Shown: positions 51,733-62,500 of the stretch, in pieces
Numbering within the stretch: position 1 is the first letter of the stretch
Layout: every line of letters starts with the position of its first letter
Assembly (NCBI RefSeq): GCF_007752135.1
Contig: NZ_CP036298.1
Span: 7,556,501 to 7,620,500, forward strand
DNA: 64,000 nt
Source: Aureliella helgolandensis
GTDB lineage: Bacteria; Planctomycetota; Planctomycetia; Pirellulales; Pirellulaceae
Direction: 5' to 3'
Translations under genes and position numbers: made by a program
Notes under the pieces: generated by a model
The model's input: the letters and a program-made list of their open reading frames with translations, nothing else
Database searches by the model: none
What the model was told of the DNA's origin: nothing

Positions 51733-54071
51733 ACCTGCTGGCGAATCTCGGCGGGAAAATCATGGTCTGCATCTGGGTAATGAAACTGCAGCTTGTCTTC
51801 CGCCCCCAGTAACTGATAGACCGGTTCGACGAGGGCCTGGCATTTCTCAACTCCCTGGACAGCGAAATTGCTGTCATGAAGCGGAGCGTTGACAAACAGG
51901 GGGCGTGGCGAAATAGCCCCCAGGACTTCTGGAAAATTAAAGGGCAATTGCTGCGGATCACTCGCATACGTCGTGGAAATACGGGGCATGTAGCGGGCAC
52001 TCGTCCACCCCTTCAGATCTCCCGCATAGTAGTCCTCAAACGCCGTAAACCCGCAGCTGGTTGCCACGCACCGCAGCCGCCCGTCAAAGGCGGCGGTGAA
52101 CAATGCATTGTGCCCTCCGAGAGAATGACCAATCACGCCAATCTCATCGCGTGCCACGCAGGGCAACTCTTCCAAGAGATCCAGCGCTCGAATATTGTCC
52201 CACACCGCCTTCATCGAACCGCTTTGATACATACTTTGGGCCGCTTCGAAATCGAACGTATAGTCCGCGAAACCAGGATAGTCGGGAGCTAAACAGACGA
52301 AGCCGCGTTCTGCCAATTCGTGGGCGTAGAAACGGCTTGGCTTTCCTCCCATGCCGCAAATCTGAGCCTTGCCCAGCTCGAAATGAGTAGGGTGCAAACA
52401 GAGCATGGCTCTAGTGGCTTGAGACAGATCATGCGGAATGAGAAGATAGGCTGGTACACGACTTAGGGTGTCGGACGCATAGCTAATCTTAAGCCTCGTG
52501 TACTTGGGCAACTCCACACGTTCATGCACTTGGACTGTTAGAGGAATGCGTGCTTGGGACGGTGGCAATTTCCCCATGACTTGCTCCATAGCCCCTCGGA
52601 TAGCAGCGCGGCGGCTTCCGAACTCAAGAGGGGTCGTAACAGCCCGTCGCTCTGAATCCTGCGTGAACGACAGCAGGTCATGTTGCCCCGCTGCTTCCGC
52701 CAAAGGGCGTCCCTCAGACGCTGGAACATGTTCGCTACCGATTCGAAGATTCTCGATCCAGTGCAGACCAATGCGGGAGGGGGCTAGAATGTCGATATCA
52801 CCGTCGCCATCCAAGTCGGCGCAAACGGAATCAAGATCGATTGCACAGCTGCCTCTGGAGGTCACCTCATGGCGGCTCCAGGTTCGCGAGCCTCCTCCGT
52901 CAAAGCGATACCAGTGAATGGAAAGAGGGTCGTTTTCCCCAGGGTCCTTGCCGTCGTGCCCTTGGAAGCGTTTTCCAGCCACCAAATCATCCACTCCATC
53001 CCCGTCGATATCCGCTAACATTAGTGTGTGCGCACAACTCCAGCTCGTGTCGATGGCGTGGGTCACCCAGCCCGCATGATTCAATTGCATCGCCATATCC
53101 TCTAGAGTCACGCCGGGATCGCTTTTCCAACTCGACTCGCCAGCTGACAATTGTTCAGTCCAGTAGAGTCCCACGTTGTGGCCACGGCCCCAGATCAAAT
53201 CTTGGTCGCCATCACCGTCGACGTCATGCACGAGGATCGGCAAACCGCAATCCCGCGCGAGGTGAAAATCGGGGTGCCAGGTCCAACGTCCAGTGCGTGG
53301 ATCTGCTGGCCCCTCCGCCCAACCACGAGGGCAAACGATATCGATGCGTCCATCGCCGTTGAGATCCCCCGCTCCCACTCCATGGCCAATCACCTCATCG
53401 GGCAATTCATGCCGCAACCACTGAACGTTCTCCGGCGCTCCCTCCAGAGATGTCGACACCGAGACGATCTCATACCAAGCGGCAAACTTGACACCGCTGG
53501 GCAAGACATCGAGCTGCCCATCACCATCGATATCCACTAGCCGCCCCGTTTCACTCGGCCCCGGTCGATCAATCGTAATCGATTCCCACAAGGTTTCGCC
53601 TTTTCGAGACTCTCCACCAGTCCCATTGGACTCCCCTACCCTACCGCGCTCGGAACCAGCCTGTGCGGCCCCTTTCACTCCTGGATTGCGACACCAATAC
53701 AGACTTTCGCTTCGATAATTGACACTTACAATATCGAGTAAACCATCGCGATTGACGTCAAGGGCTAGATTCGAATAGTCGTCGTAGCGGCCACGAATCT
53801 GTGCCACTTCACGAAAAAGATGCTTGTCCCAATTCGGGGCTTCGTACCACCAAGCCCCGCAGACTATATCGTCGCGACCATCTTGATTCACATCGAATGC
53901 CGTTGCCGCGCTAAACTCCGAGTCCGCATTCAGGAGATGTGGTCGAAAGCGAATCGCGTCTTCGGCCAATCCGGCTGTCGGGCCGAAGAGTGTCGCGCAA
54001 ACGACACCCAATACGGTGCCTAAAAGGGCATGCGGTCTGGTTAATCTGGAGCCGGGAACAGGTCGCATCAT
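51693..54071 (-). CDS. FG-GAP repeat protein fused to alpha/beta hydrolase
   Basis: A 792-residue exported protein. It has a signal segment (about 18-36), then FG-GAP/VCBS repeats with calcium-binding DxDxDG-like turns ('DVNQDGRDD', 'DLNGDGRID', 'DIDGDGVDD'), predicting a beta-propeller to about residue 450. The C-terminal half is an alpha/beta hydrolase: Ser650 in GHSLGGHNA and His770 in DADHDFP, with an acetyl-xylan-esterase-like layout. The ATG at 54071 (MMRPVPGSR) precedes the signal segment; the longer frame from 54269 is not protein-like. Likely substrates are acetylated polysaccharides or other esters. It overlaps the YheT gene tail to tail by 40 bp. Confidence 0.92.
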   Translation of the reverse strand: MMRPVPGSRLTRPHALLGTVLGVVCATLFGPTAGLAEDAIRFRPHLLNADSEFSAATAFDVNQDGRDDIVCGAWWYEAPNWDKHLFREVAQIRGRYDDYSNLALDVNRDGLLDIVSVNYRSESLYWCRNPGVKGAAQAGSERGRVGESNGTGGESRKGETLWESITIDRPGPSETGRLVDIDGDGQLDVLPSGVKFAAWYEIVSVSTSLEGAPENVQWLRHELPDEVIGHGVGAGDLNGDGRIDIVCPRGWAEGPADPRTGRWTWHPDFHLARDCGLPILVHDVDGDGDQDLIWGRGHNVGLYWTEQLSAGESSWKSDPGVTLEDMAMQLNHAGWVTHAIDTSWSCAHTLMLADIDGDGVDDLVAGKRFQGHDGKDPGENDPLSIHWYRFDGGGSRTWSRHEVTSRGSCAIDLDSVCADLDGDGDIDILAPSRIGLHWIENLRIGSEHVPASEGRPLAEAAGQHDLLSFTQDSERRAVTTPLEFGSRRAAIRGAMEQVMGKLPPSQARIPLTVQVHERVELPKYTRLKISYASDTLSRVPAYLLIPHDLSQATRAMLCLHPTHFELGKAQICGMGGKPSRFYAHELAERGFVCLAPDYPGFADYTFDFEAAQSMYQSGSMKAVWDNIRALDLLEELPCVARDEIGVIGHSLGGHNALFTAAFDGRLRCVATSCGFTAFEDYYAGDLKGWTSARYMPRISTTYASDPQQLPFNFPEVLGAISPRPLFVNAPLHDSNFAVQGVEKCQALVEPVYQLLGAEDKLQFHYPDADHDFPAEIRQQVYAWLEEELQSRR

Positions 54072-54669
54072 TGGGAAAACTCCAAGGCTGGGCAGTGAGC
54101 GGATGAGTGGGAGGGATTGAGGGAGTTTACCAGATTCAATGCTTGAGGGGGTCGTTCGGAAGCAGCGCGACCAGGCTGCCTCAATCGCAACCCGCTGCGT
54201 GAGCAAGGACGGGTGGTCGCCTCTACGGGGTGCATCCCAGTGCGACCTTCGCGGTAAAGCGGAGAACACGTTTCAATCAGCATGCTGCCAGCGAGATAAG
54301 GGGAAGAGACGCTGCCCCGTGAGGCCCCTTCGCGTTCCACAGACTTCAATGCGCCAATCACACTCGTTGAAACGCTCCTCCAAAACGAAACTCCCCGAGC
54401 ACGAGGGCGAAAAGTTGGCTGGCAACTTTCGACAATCCCAGGCTCTAAATCGCACCACGGGACATGCATGAATTGCTATTGGTCGCGCCGAACCAGCCCC
54501 TTGCTAGCGAAACGATTGCTCTTGCTCTGTGCGGAATGGATGGCGTAGGATCTGTCCCGACTGGAGGAAGGTCTACCGCGAACATTCCTCGGCAGCCAGC
54601 CATTCGAACACGTTTTCGCCCCCCGCTCCGCAAGCGGAAATGCACTGACACCGGTTCAGGAGGAACCCC
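54072..54669. other. Gene-free interval with type-A repeat
   Basis: Holds one inverted type-A repeat (54185-54262). The remaining part overlaps unsupported open frames on both strands. It must include the promoters of the divergent esterase and isomerase genes. Confidence 0.55.
54185..54262. repeat. Type-A repeat, inverted copy
   Basis: Reads CGCAACCCGCTGCGTGAGCAAGG... then GGTCGCCTCTACGGGGTGCATCCCAGTGCGACC and CGCGGTAAAGC. Reverse-complemented, it aligns over about 75 bp with the tandem repeat unit at 42620-42700. Confidence 0.75.
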
Positions 54670-56547
54670 ATGCTCGCCTTACCCACTCTCTCAAGCCAAC
54701 CCACCCAATCGGTCATCGCGCGGCCCCGCTCAGCTCCCAGGAGTTCGCGTTTCGCCTGCTTGGTACTTGCGAGCCTACTCACGCTCTTGTTCTCCCCAGC
54801 TCCTGGCATGGCTCAAGAGCAGAATACGGCACCCGCGAAAGCGACTCCCTCCCTAGAGGACTTTCCCAAAGTGGTGGCCATCGTCAATGGCGGGACCATT
54901 TCTCGGGACAAATTGGCCAAGGAGTGCCTGCGACGCTACGGCCCCACGGTGTTGGACAATCTCCTCAACAAATGGTTGATTCTGCAAGCTTGCGAGGCGA
55001 AAAGCATCACGATCACCCAAGCCGATGTAAACGAAGAAATCACCCGCACGGCTACCAAATTTGGAATCTCCACCAAGTTATTCCTAGAAAATCTCGAGCA
55101 AGAGCGCGACATCCCGCCGGAGCAATATGCCAGTGAGATCGTCTGGCCCATGTTGGCTCTACGCGCCCTGGCAGCTGAAAAAATTGCGGTTTCCCCCGAT
55201 GAAATCGAACAGGTCATTCAGAGCGAATACGGCGAGAAAATGCAGGTCCGCATGATCGCTTCGGCAAGCCAAGCCACCGCACAAAAATTGCACGCCGAAG
55301 TCACCGCTGCACCCGAGCGATTTTCGCGAATTGCAACCGAGCAGAGCGAGGAGGCGGTCAGCGCTAGCGTAGGTGGCCTACTGCCACCGATTCGTCGCTT
55401 CAGCGGCGATGACCTCCTGGAGAAGATGGCGTTCCAGCTCGCCCCCGAAGAGATCTCCCCGATTTTTCAGATCGGAGAACTCCACATGTTCCTGCAGGGA
55501 GTCCGCAAGTATCCCGCTTCGATGCCCAATCCGCAAATGTTGCCACTGATTCAGCAGCGTATTTCCGACAGCCTGCGTGACCAACGTTTGGGCGAAGCCG
55601 CCGATGAGATCTTCTCGACCCTGCAGAAGAACAGCCAAGTCATTGCCGTGCTGGGCAATCCAGAGCTAGAGCAGAAGTACCCAGGGGTCGCGGCGTACAT
55701 CAATCGCCAGCCGATTGCGATGAATCAACTAGCCTATGAGTGCGTCAATCGTCATGGCCGCACTATCCTGCGAGGAGAAATTGACCGTTTGCTGATGAAA
55801 AAGGAACTTGAAGCCAAGCAGAAAGTCATCATTCAGCCCGATATCGACGCTGAAATTGCTCGCGCCGCCGATTCGGCAGGCTTCATCAACTCCGACGGCT
55901 CCGCCAACAGCACCGCCTGGCTCGATAGCATCATGAAAGAAGAGGGAGTCACTCTCGATCTCTACATTGACGATGCAGTTTGGCCTTCGGTAGCTCTCAA
56001 AAAATTGGTCGAAGATGACGTTCAAGTCACTGACGAAGACCTACAGAAGGGATTTGCCTCGAATTTTGGACCGCGCGCCGAGGTGCTGGTGGTCGTGCTC
56101 AGCAACCAACGCACGGCCCAAGACGTCTTCCGTCAAGCTCGGGAGAACCTGACCGAACAGGGCTTCGGGGAGCTGGCCGCCAAATACTCGGTTGAGCCTG
56201 TTTCGCGTAGCAATTTTGGCAAGATTCCGGCGCTCCGGCGCTTCGGTGGTCGACCAACGCTGGAAGACGCCGCCTTCGCCCTTCAACCAGGTCAAATCTC
56301 TGGCGTTATCGCCTGGGGTGACCAGTGGGCCATCATGTACAAACAAGGCGAGACTAAGCCGATCGTCCAAGATTTCGAAGCGGTGCGTCCCGAACTCGAA
56401 CGCGAAATCCGTGAGAAAAAGCTGCGTTTGGCCATGGGGAAAAAACTGGATGCCATGCATCAGAACTCCGAAATTGACAATTTCCTGGAGGGAACTTCCC
56501 AGACCGGTAAAGCAGTCGCCCGCGGCGCTCCTGCAGTCCAGCGTTAG
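54670..56547 (+). CDS. Exported peptidyl-prolyl isomerase with two SurA-like halves
   Basis: A 625-residue protein with a signal peptide (about 27-48, ending GMAQ). The two halves are repeats of one module: each has a SurA-type N-region ('VAIVNGGTISRDKLAKECLRR' and 'AAYINRQPIAMNQLAYECVNR') followed by a parvulin/PpiC-like domain (about 190-277 and 468-557, the second with 'LVVVLSNQRTAQDVF' and 'FALQPGQISGVI'). The ATG at 54670 gives a normal signal peptide. Expected role: folding of exported proteins. Within the parvulin domains I cannot confirm that all catalytic residues are present. Confidence 0.87.
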   Translation: MLALPTLSSQPTQSVIARPRSAPRSSRFACLVLASLLTLLFSPAPGMAQEQNTAPAKATPSLEDFPKVVAIVNGGTISRDKLAKECLRRYGPTVLDNLLNKWLILQACEAKSITITQADVNEEITRTATKFGISTKLFLENLEQERDIPPEQYASEIVWPMLALRALAAEKIAVSPDEIEQVIQSEYGEKMQVRMIASASQATAQKLHAEVTAAPERFSRIATEQSEEAVSASVGGLLPPIRRFSGDDLLEKMAFQLAPEEISPIFQIGELHMFLQGVRKYPASMPNPQMLPLIQQRISDSLRDQRLGEAADEIFSTLQKNSQVIAVLGNPELEQKYPGVAAYINRQPIAMNQLAYECVNRHGRTILRGEIDRLLMKKELEAKQKVIIQPDIDAEIARAADSAGFINSDGSANSTAWLDSIMKEEGVTLDLYIDDAVWPSVALKKLVEDDVQVTDEDLQKGFASNFGPRAEVLVVVLSNQRTAQDVFRQARENLTEQGFGELAAKYSVEPVSRSNFGKIPALRRFGGRPTLEDAAFALQPGQISGVIAWGDQWAIMYKQGETKPIVQDFEAVRPELEREIREKKLRLAMGKKLDAMHQNSEIDNFLEGTSQTGKAVARGAPAVQR

Positions 56548-57140
56548 CAGGCTCATCGTTAGCGAACCGAGCGTTAGCACCTTGCAAGCCAGAGGCTCCA
56601 TCGAGCCCGTTGGCCCCCAGGCGATGCCCAGGGGCCACCGCCTTGCAGGCACATCTACCTGCAAACGCTCAACGATTTGCCATTTGCAAACGCTCGACCA
56701 GCGAGGCAGACGAGCAAGCACATTGCATCGCCTCATAGAGCCTGGGGAAAAGTCCAGCTCAGGCGGTTCGCATCGCATCCCATCGAGGAAGGGGCGTTCA
56801 CCACCCAATCGGCAAAGCACCCGCAGAGCCTTGCGACTGTCGGGTGCCGGAAGAGCCTTTTTCCTTCCTGGGCAACAGATTCCTTGCACTCCCTCGGTGG
56901 GACCCCAATTCACCCACACCCCGAACACCAACGGCTTGTTGGGCGAGTAGCCCGCCGTGTGAGCAAGGCTTGAGTGGGTGCCGCTACCGGGTGATTCAGA
57001 ATGCGACCAACGCGCTCAAACTGAAAATGCTCCCAAATCAACAATCCGCCAAGCTCTGACAAAGCACTAGCCTATTTGGCCATCGCAGTGGACAATGGGA
57101 GAACTTTTGGTCCCAGAGCGTCCTACTTAGAATCTTTCCA
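56548..57140. other. Gene-free interval with repeat and GTTAGC motifs
   Basis: Just after the isomerase stop, GTTAGC appears three times within 40 bp. A divergent type-A repeat is at 56947-57008. The open frames on both strands are shadows. No terminator hairpin with a T-run is visible. Confidence 0.5.
56947..57008. repeat. Type-A repeat, divergent inverted copy
   Basis: GTAGCCCGCCGTGTGAGCAAGG..GTGGGTGCCGCTACCGGGTGATTCAGAATGCGACC. It corresponds, in reverse complement, to the type-A consensus with about 20% changes, indicating an older copy than those at 42396. Confidence 0.6.
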
Positions 57141-58427
57141 ATGAACCACTCCGACAACAATTCTTCGGTCCCCGCCGATTCCGGCGACGGTGAGTTTCGT
57201 GTTGAATTTGCATCGCGAGTTCAGCGATTACCCCCCTACATGTTCGGGCGCATCAACAACACGCTTTATCAAAAGCGACGCGCGGGCCACGATGTCATCG
57301 ACTTAGGAATGGGAAATCCCTCGGATCCCCCCGAGAGAGTCGTGATGGAAAAGATGGTAGAGGCGACCTACGACGAGCGGAATCATGGATACAGCAAGTC
57401 GAATGGCCTGCTCAACCTGCGCCGAGAATTGACCAGCAAGTATTTTCGGAAGTATGGTGTTCGACTCGATCCCGACTCCGAAGCGATCGTGTGCTTGGGA
57501 AGCAAAGAGGGGTTTAGCCACATGTGCCTGGCGCTCATGGGCCCCGGCGACACCGCCATGATCCCGGCCCCGTATTTCCCCGTCCACATGTATGGGGTCG
57601 TTCTGGCCGCTGGCAACGTGGTGGCCCTCGAAGTGGCCGATAGTGAAAAATTCCTGCAGAACATCGCTTACACCTGCCAGCATTTCTATCCGCGGCCCAA
57701 ATTGCTGATTATCAATTACCCGCATAATCCATCGACCGTGACGGTGGAGCAGGATTTCTTCACCGAGATCGTCAAGCTTGCTAAGCGATACAACTTCATG
57801 GTGATCAGCGATTTCGCCTACTCGGACGTCGCTTTCGATGGTTACACCCCTCCCAGCTTTCTGGCCTCCCCAGGTGCCATTGATGTAGGCGTTGAGTTTA
57901 CGACGATGAGCAAGGGCTACAACATGGCGGGCTGGCGCGTCGGTTTCTGTACCGGAAATCGCGAGATGATCCGCGGACTGGCCACGATTAAAGGCTACTA
58001 CGATTACGGCATGTTCCAGGCGATTCAAATCGCCGCGATTGTTGCCTTGCGAGATACGGAAGCGGCCATCGAACGCCAGTCGGAAATCTACCGAACCCGT
58101 CGCGACGCGTTGTTGGACGGATTGCACCGAATTGGATGGGAAGCGGCCACACCACGGGCAGGCATGTTCGTGTGGGCCAAAGTACCTGAGAAATGGCTAC
58201 AGCGGATGAATACGCTCGACTTTGCCATGATGTTGCTTGAGGATGGCGATGTTGCCGTGAGTCCTGGCAGCGGATTCGGTCCTACGGGAGAGGGGTATCT
58301 ACGCATGGCGCTCGTCGAAAACGAAAATCGGCTGCGACAAGCTGTCCGTCAGATCTCGCGTTGCCTTGAGCGTCGTGAGCAGGACTACAGCTCTGCGGCC
58401 ACCCCCACTACGCCGCTCACCAAATAG
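57141..58427 (+). CDS. Class I/II aminotransferase (PLP-dependent)
   Basis: A 428-residue fold-type I aminotransferase. '[28 protein letters not shown]' marks the N-terminal entry loop, 'INYPHNPST' the phosphate/Asn site, and Lys258 in [15 protein letters not shown] forms the Schiff base. '[17 protein letters not shown]' holds the substrate-carboxylate Arg. It is closest to the LL-diaminopimelate or AlaC-type alanine aminotransferase branch; which substrate it uses cannot be decided here. Single gene. Confidence 0.93.
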   Translation: MNHSDNNSSVPADSGDGEFRVEFASRVQRLPPYMFGRINNTLYQKRRAGHDVIDLGMGNPSDPPERVVMEKMVEATYDERNHGYSKSNGLLNLRRELTSKYFRKYGVRLDPDSEAIVCLGSKEGFSHMCLALMGPGDTAMIPAPYFPVHMYGVVLAAGNVVALEVADSEKFLQNIAYTCQHFYPRPKLLIINYPHNPSTVTVEQDFFTEIVKLAKRYNFMVISDFAYSDVAFDGYTPPSFLASPGAIDVGVEFTTMSKGYNMAGWRVGFCTGNREMIRGLATIKGYYDYGMFQAIQIAAIVALRDTEAAIERQSEIYRTRRDALLDGLHRIGWEAATPRAGMFVWAKVPEKWLQRMNTLDFAMMLLEDGDVAVSPGSGFGPTGEGYLRMALVENENRLRQAVRQISRCLERREQDYSSAATPTTPLTK

Positions 58428-58586
58428 CTTGGAAGATATTTCATCATTTTCAAAAATGCCTGGAATAAACCTCGGCAAATCTGAATCTATGTTGTTGTAG
58501 GTCCTCATGGGACCCTAGCGGCCAGCGGGCTGTCGATTCTCTAGCTCGCTATAACTTACAACCATTTTGGTTCAGAAGGTAAATTC

Positions 58587-58835
58587 ATGTTGCGCAAATT
58601 CGCTTCATTGGCTTGTGTTGCTTTGATGTCGGTCGCGTTTGTTGGCTGTGGCGAAACGGCCACTTCCATGGGTGACAAGGCTAAGGAAAATGTTGATTCG
58701 GCAGCAGACGCCACCAAGGACGCTGCAGCTGACGTTGTACCTGAGGATGCTAAAGCTCACGTAGATGGCGCAGTTGATGGCGGTGCAGAAGGCACGAAGA
58801 CAGCCATCGACACCGCTTCCGAAGCTGCTAAGTAA
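58587..58835 (+). CDS. Small Ala/Asp-rich lipoprotein
   Basis: An 82-residue protein with a signal peptide and the lipobox-like FVGC (Cys21). The mature part is a helix-forming, Ala-rich and acidic chain with repeating 'DA/EAK' units (KENVDSAADATKDAA), as in small stress-linked or scaffold lipoproteins. It is followed by a strong terminator at 58872, so it is a monocistronic, probably well-expressed gene. Function unknown. Confidence 0.82.
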   Translation: MLRKFASLACVALMSVAFVGCGETATSMGDKAKENVDSAADATKDAAADVVPEDAKAHVDGAVDGGAEGTKTAIDTASEAAK

Positions 58836-58871
58836 GCTAGCTGGCCAGCGCGTCACTGCAAAAAAATCACC

Positions 58872-58903
58872 AACGGCGGCACCATCCGGTGCCGCCGTTT
58901 TTT
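58872..58903 (+). terminator. Rho-independent terminator
   Basis: A perfect 12-bp stem, AACGGCGGCACC / GGTGCCGCCGTT, with the loop ATCC, followed by six T. It is 36 bp after the lipoprotein stop and is the best terminator in the window. Confidence 0.92.
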
Positions 58904-58934
58904 GCTGCGCCCCTATCTGGGCCAGCCCCCCCCC

Positions 58935-58998
58935 CGTAGCATGGCCCCCCGGGCCGTGTCCACCCCCTTCTCCGTAGCATGGCCCCCCCGGGCCGTGC
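58935..58998. repeat. Two type-C hairpin repeats in tandem
   Basis: GTAGCATGGCCCCCCGGGCCGTG occurs twice (58935-58960 and 58973-58998). The arms CATGGCCC and GGGCCGTG pair with one mismatch. The same pattern with T in place of C occurs inside the 42396 tandem repeat. Confidence 0.7.
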
Positions 58999-59543
58999 CC
59001 CCCTCCTCCGTAGAATGCCCCCACTTTCATCCTAGGCCCACCGAGGCGCAAGCTCCGCCCCTCCCCAGAGCCCTCCCCACCATCTCACGCAACGCGGACG
59101 TGATCCCAGCCGCGTGCGTTGGTGCCCAAACCACCTTTCTCGGCGCGCGACCTCCCAGGTCCTCGTCTCCTTAGGGAACTTTCTGTCCCTCGGCGCTCTC
59201 CAAGCCCCCTGATGAGGAAGTGGATTTTCTGGTTTAGAGCATCCAGGACGATTGGGCAGACCCTACCAGTCCTGCCGAGCGTGAGGTTTTTTACACGTAG
59301 TCAGGAAAATGTTCGCTTGTGGCCCCACGATCCAGCCTGCTGTTCGTTGAAATCACAAGTTCACTAATTACAATCCAACTTCGCAGTCTTGTTTTCCTAT
59401 AGTTCCTAAACCCCGCGTTCTACCCGTTCCCAACACGGCTGGAACGAAAGAAAACTGCGTCAACTTATCTGATTCTGGGTTTTAGGGCCGGTATTGGCTA
59501 CCTTACCTGCTGTTTTTCCAGCGCTCCGTCGAGAGGTTATTAC

Positions 59544-62500
59544 ATGGCCGCCTGTGGTTTGTCTAAATCGCGTAAACTGTTCGCTCGCACACGCTTACAG
59601 AAACGCAGTTCCGTTAGACGCGTACTGCTGGAGACACTAGAAGCTCGCCAGTTGCTGGCGGTAGGTCCACAGCTGTTGAGCATTCAGCCCAACACGGGGG
59701 ATCTACTTGAATCGGGCGACATCCTGAACACGCCCCCCAAAGAGCTAGTGTTCCGCTTCGATGACAGTACGGGAATTGATCCCAATTCGCTCGACGGAAT
59801 TCGCATCGTACGCAGTGGCGACGACGGTTTGTTTGAGCGTGCGTCACGAGCCACCGATTTTGGCACCGGTGGCCAAACTCTGGTGGAATTCTACGCGCAG
59901 GAGCCTGGGCAGGCCGGTAACGGAATTGAAATTCAATTCACCAAGGTCAGTCGCAATGACACCCGTGCGCCCATTATCCGCGTCTCCGGTCGCACGATAA
60001 GCGTGGAGTTGAACTCCAATCCCACTTTAGAAACGCGGGTTGAGGACATCCTCCAGGCGTTTGCCCAAGACGGCGACTCAGCAGCCTCGGATCAGGTCTA
60101 CGCCCTCCGCCTGCGCGGCTCGCAGACGATTGGGATTGGGCGCACGACCGATGCGACGCAACCATTGGTGCTGACGGGTGCCAACTCTGCCAAAGCGTCC
60201 ACCGATTTTAACCAAGGGAACAATCTGCAAGTCCGATTGGTGGCCCGCGATTCTGGCAACAACGGCTTAGGGATCACCGTCTCTGTCACCGCTCGCGATC
60301 GCGGTGTCGCTGGAGCCCCCCTGGTAACGGTCAATGGCAAAGCCATTAATGTTGAGCTCAACAGCAATCCACGTTACGCCTCTACCGTTCAAGAATTTGT
60401 CGACGCTCTGAATGCCAGTGATTCGCTCTCATCCCAATTGATTGAAGCTCAACTTGTGAGCGGTGTGGGAGCAACTCGAATTGGCAACGCGCCGATCACC
60501 TATTCCCCCATGGAATTGACCGGCGTCACCGATATTGAAATCGTGCCAGCCTATGTGGGCATTGGCGATAGTGATCGCGAAGTCATCTTCCGTTTCGCCG
60601 ATCCACTTCCCGATGACAACTACCGCATCGAGATCCTCGGGCAAGGCATCCGAACACTCACCAACATCAGTGGCCAGCCCTTCAACGGCGGAGCCTCGCA
60701 ATCGGTAGCCTTCGAACTGAACCTGGGCGCTCAGGTCGCATCGGTTGTTCCACAGCCGGTCACCATCGATCCAGCCACCGGTGCCGTGACTTGGGACCGC
60801 ACTTCGGAGATTGATGTCTACCTGAGCCCTGATCAGATGATTGACCTGTCGACCGTGTCGACCGTCAATGGTCTGTCTCTTCCTCAATTGACTGCGGAAC
60901 GTGGTACGCTTTACATCCAGAACAGCGATACCATCGTCTTCACCACGGGTACCGGACAGACTGGGGTTCTCAACCCACAGTTCTACCAATTGCACAGCCC
61001 TCAAGGGACGCTAACCACAGCCGACGATCCAGCGGCTGAATTCCCAGTTCGCATTCGCTACTACCCAGAAGCCAATCGCGTCTCCTTGCGATTTTCACGA
61101 GATCTAGATCGCTATGCACCCGCTGGCGGAGAGCTGCGGCTTCGCATCGGAACCAACGAAACGGTCCCCTTGGCGCCGGCCATCGTCGATGGCTTGACGG
61201 TGGATCCATCGGACACGCTCGCGGGCGCCCAGGATTTATCCTCGGTTTGGACACCTGGCGCGGGTGGATCTCAGTCCGTCCTCATTGACTCCGAAATCAA
61301 GAACACGTCCCCATTGCTGTTGGATTTCCCTGGCGGGAGTGACGAGCCGGGCAATCGCCAGATCCAAATCCAAGACAACTTGCGCCTGGGAGCCGATTCG
61401 GTCGATGGCAGCAGCGTCATCTTCTACAACTTCCAGGGACAACTGGGCGTCCTCAATGGCTCCACACTACTGAATGCCATTACCGAAACTCAAAAACAGC
61501 GAGTGCGTGAAGTCCTAAGCCTGTACGAGCAGTACATCGGCGTACGCTTCATTGAAAGTGCGAATTTAGGAATGACCATTGGCGTTGGGGACATGCGGGC
61601 GATCGTCCCCTTCCCTGATGTTGTGGGAGGAACGACTCCCGGTGTAGCTGAGAACAACCAAGCGGGTTTCACCTTTTATGAAGCCGGCAATTTGATCAGC
61701 AATGGTCAACCTGGTACCGTGCTCGACATTCAGGACTTCAGCGACGCCGACCTAAACCAGTTCGGTGGCGAATTCATGCGAGCAGCCATGCAAGCCGTGG
61801 GCAAGTTGCTCGGGCTGGGAGATGCCGATGAGCTCCAACAGATGACGATTCAATCCTTCGCCTCGGTCTTTGCACCTGGCGTGGGAACGGAAATCGTCAT
61901 GCCTGGCGATGCCGACATTTTGCATGGGCAGTACCTCTATCGCCCGGACAGTAAGGACATTGACCTCTACCAATTCAAACTACCGATCGGTGGTAAGATC
62001 AGCATTGAGGCTTTCGCGGAACGGATGAACGAAGCGAGTCTGCTGGACTCCCAGATTCGTCTCTTCCAAGAAACTCCTGACGGCTGGCAGGAAGTTGCCT
62101 CCAACAATGACCACTACAGCACCGATTCTTTCTTGGAGCTGGAGCTGGGACAGGGCAATTACATCGTCGGCGTGAGTGCCAGTGGCAATGCGACCTACGA
62201 TCCGGCAATTGCCGATTCGGGAATCGGCGGGCGTAGCGAAGGTCGTTACCAGTTACGCATGGACTTCCAGCCACCGGCGGACTCCGTGCTCCGAGATGGT
62301 GACACCCAGACGGGAACCGAGTTCGATGGTGACGCCGACGGTTCACCTGGAGGGGTGTTCAATTTCTGGTTCCGTCCATCCAACGCCAGCAACACTAAGT
62401 TTGTGAACAAAGCGGCTTCGACCAGTGGCAATGGTTCACTGGCCACCCCGTACAAGAATATCAACGCCGCGCTCACCGCAGCCGTTCCTGGGGATGTGGT

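Larger units (their letters stand above)
58836..59543. other. Gene-free interval with terminator and type-C repeats
   Basis: It contains the terminator at 58872-58903 and two type-C repeats (58935-58960 and 58973-58998), with a partial third (59010-59025). The remaining 500 bp before the surface protein carry no feature I recognise and probably include its promoter. Confidence 0.6.

Noticed and set aside
54464-54856. 130-codon plus-strand frame before the isomerase
   Set aside because: Overlaps the isomerase start in another frame and has no domain; the SurA-like frame with a signal peptide explains the region better.
56041-56931. 296-codon minus-strand open frame
   Set aside because: Overlaps the end of the double parvulin gene on the other strand, and its product has no recognisable domain.
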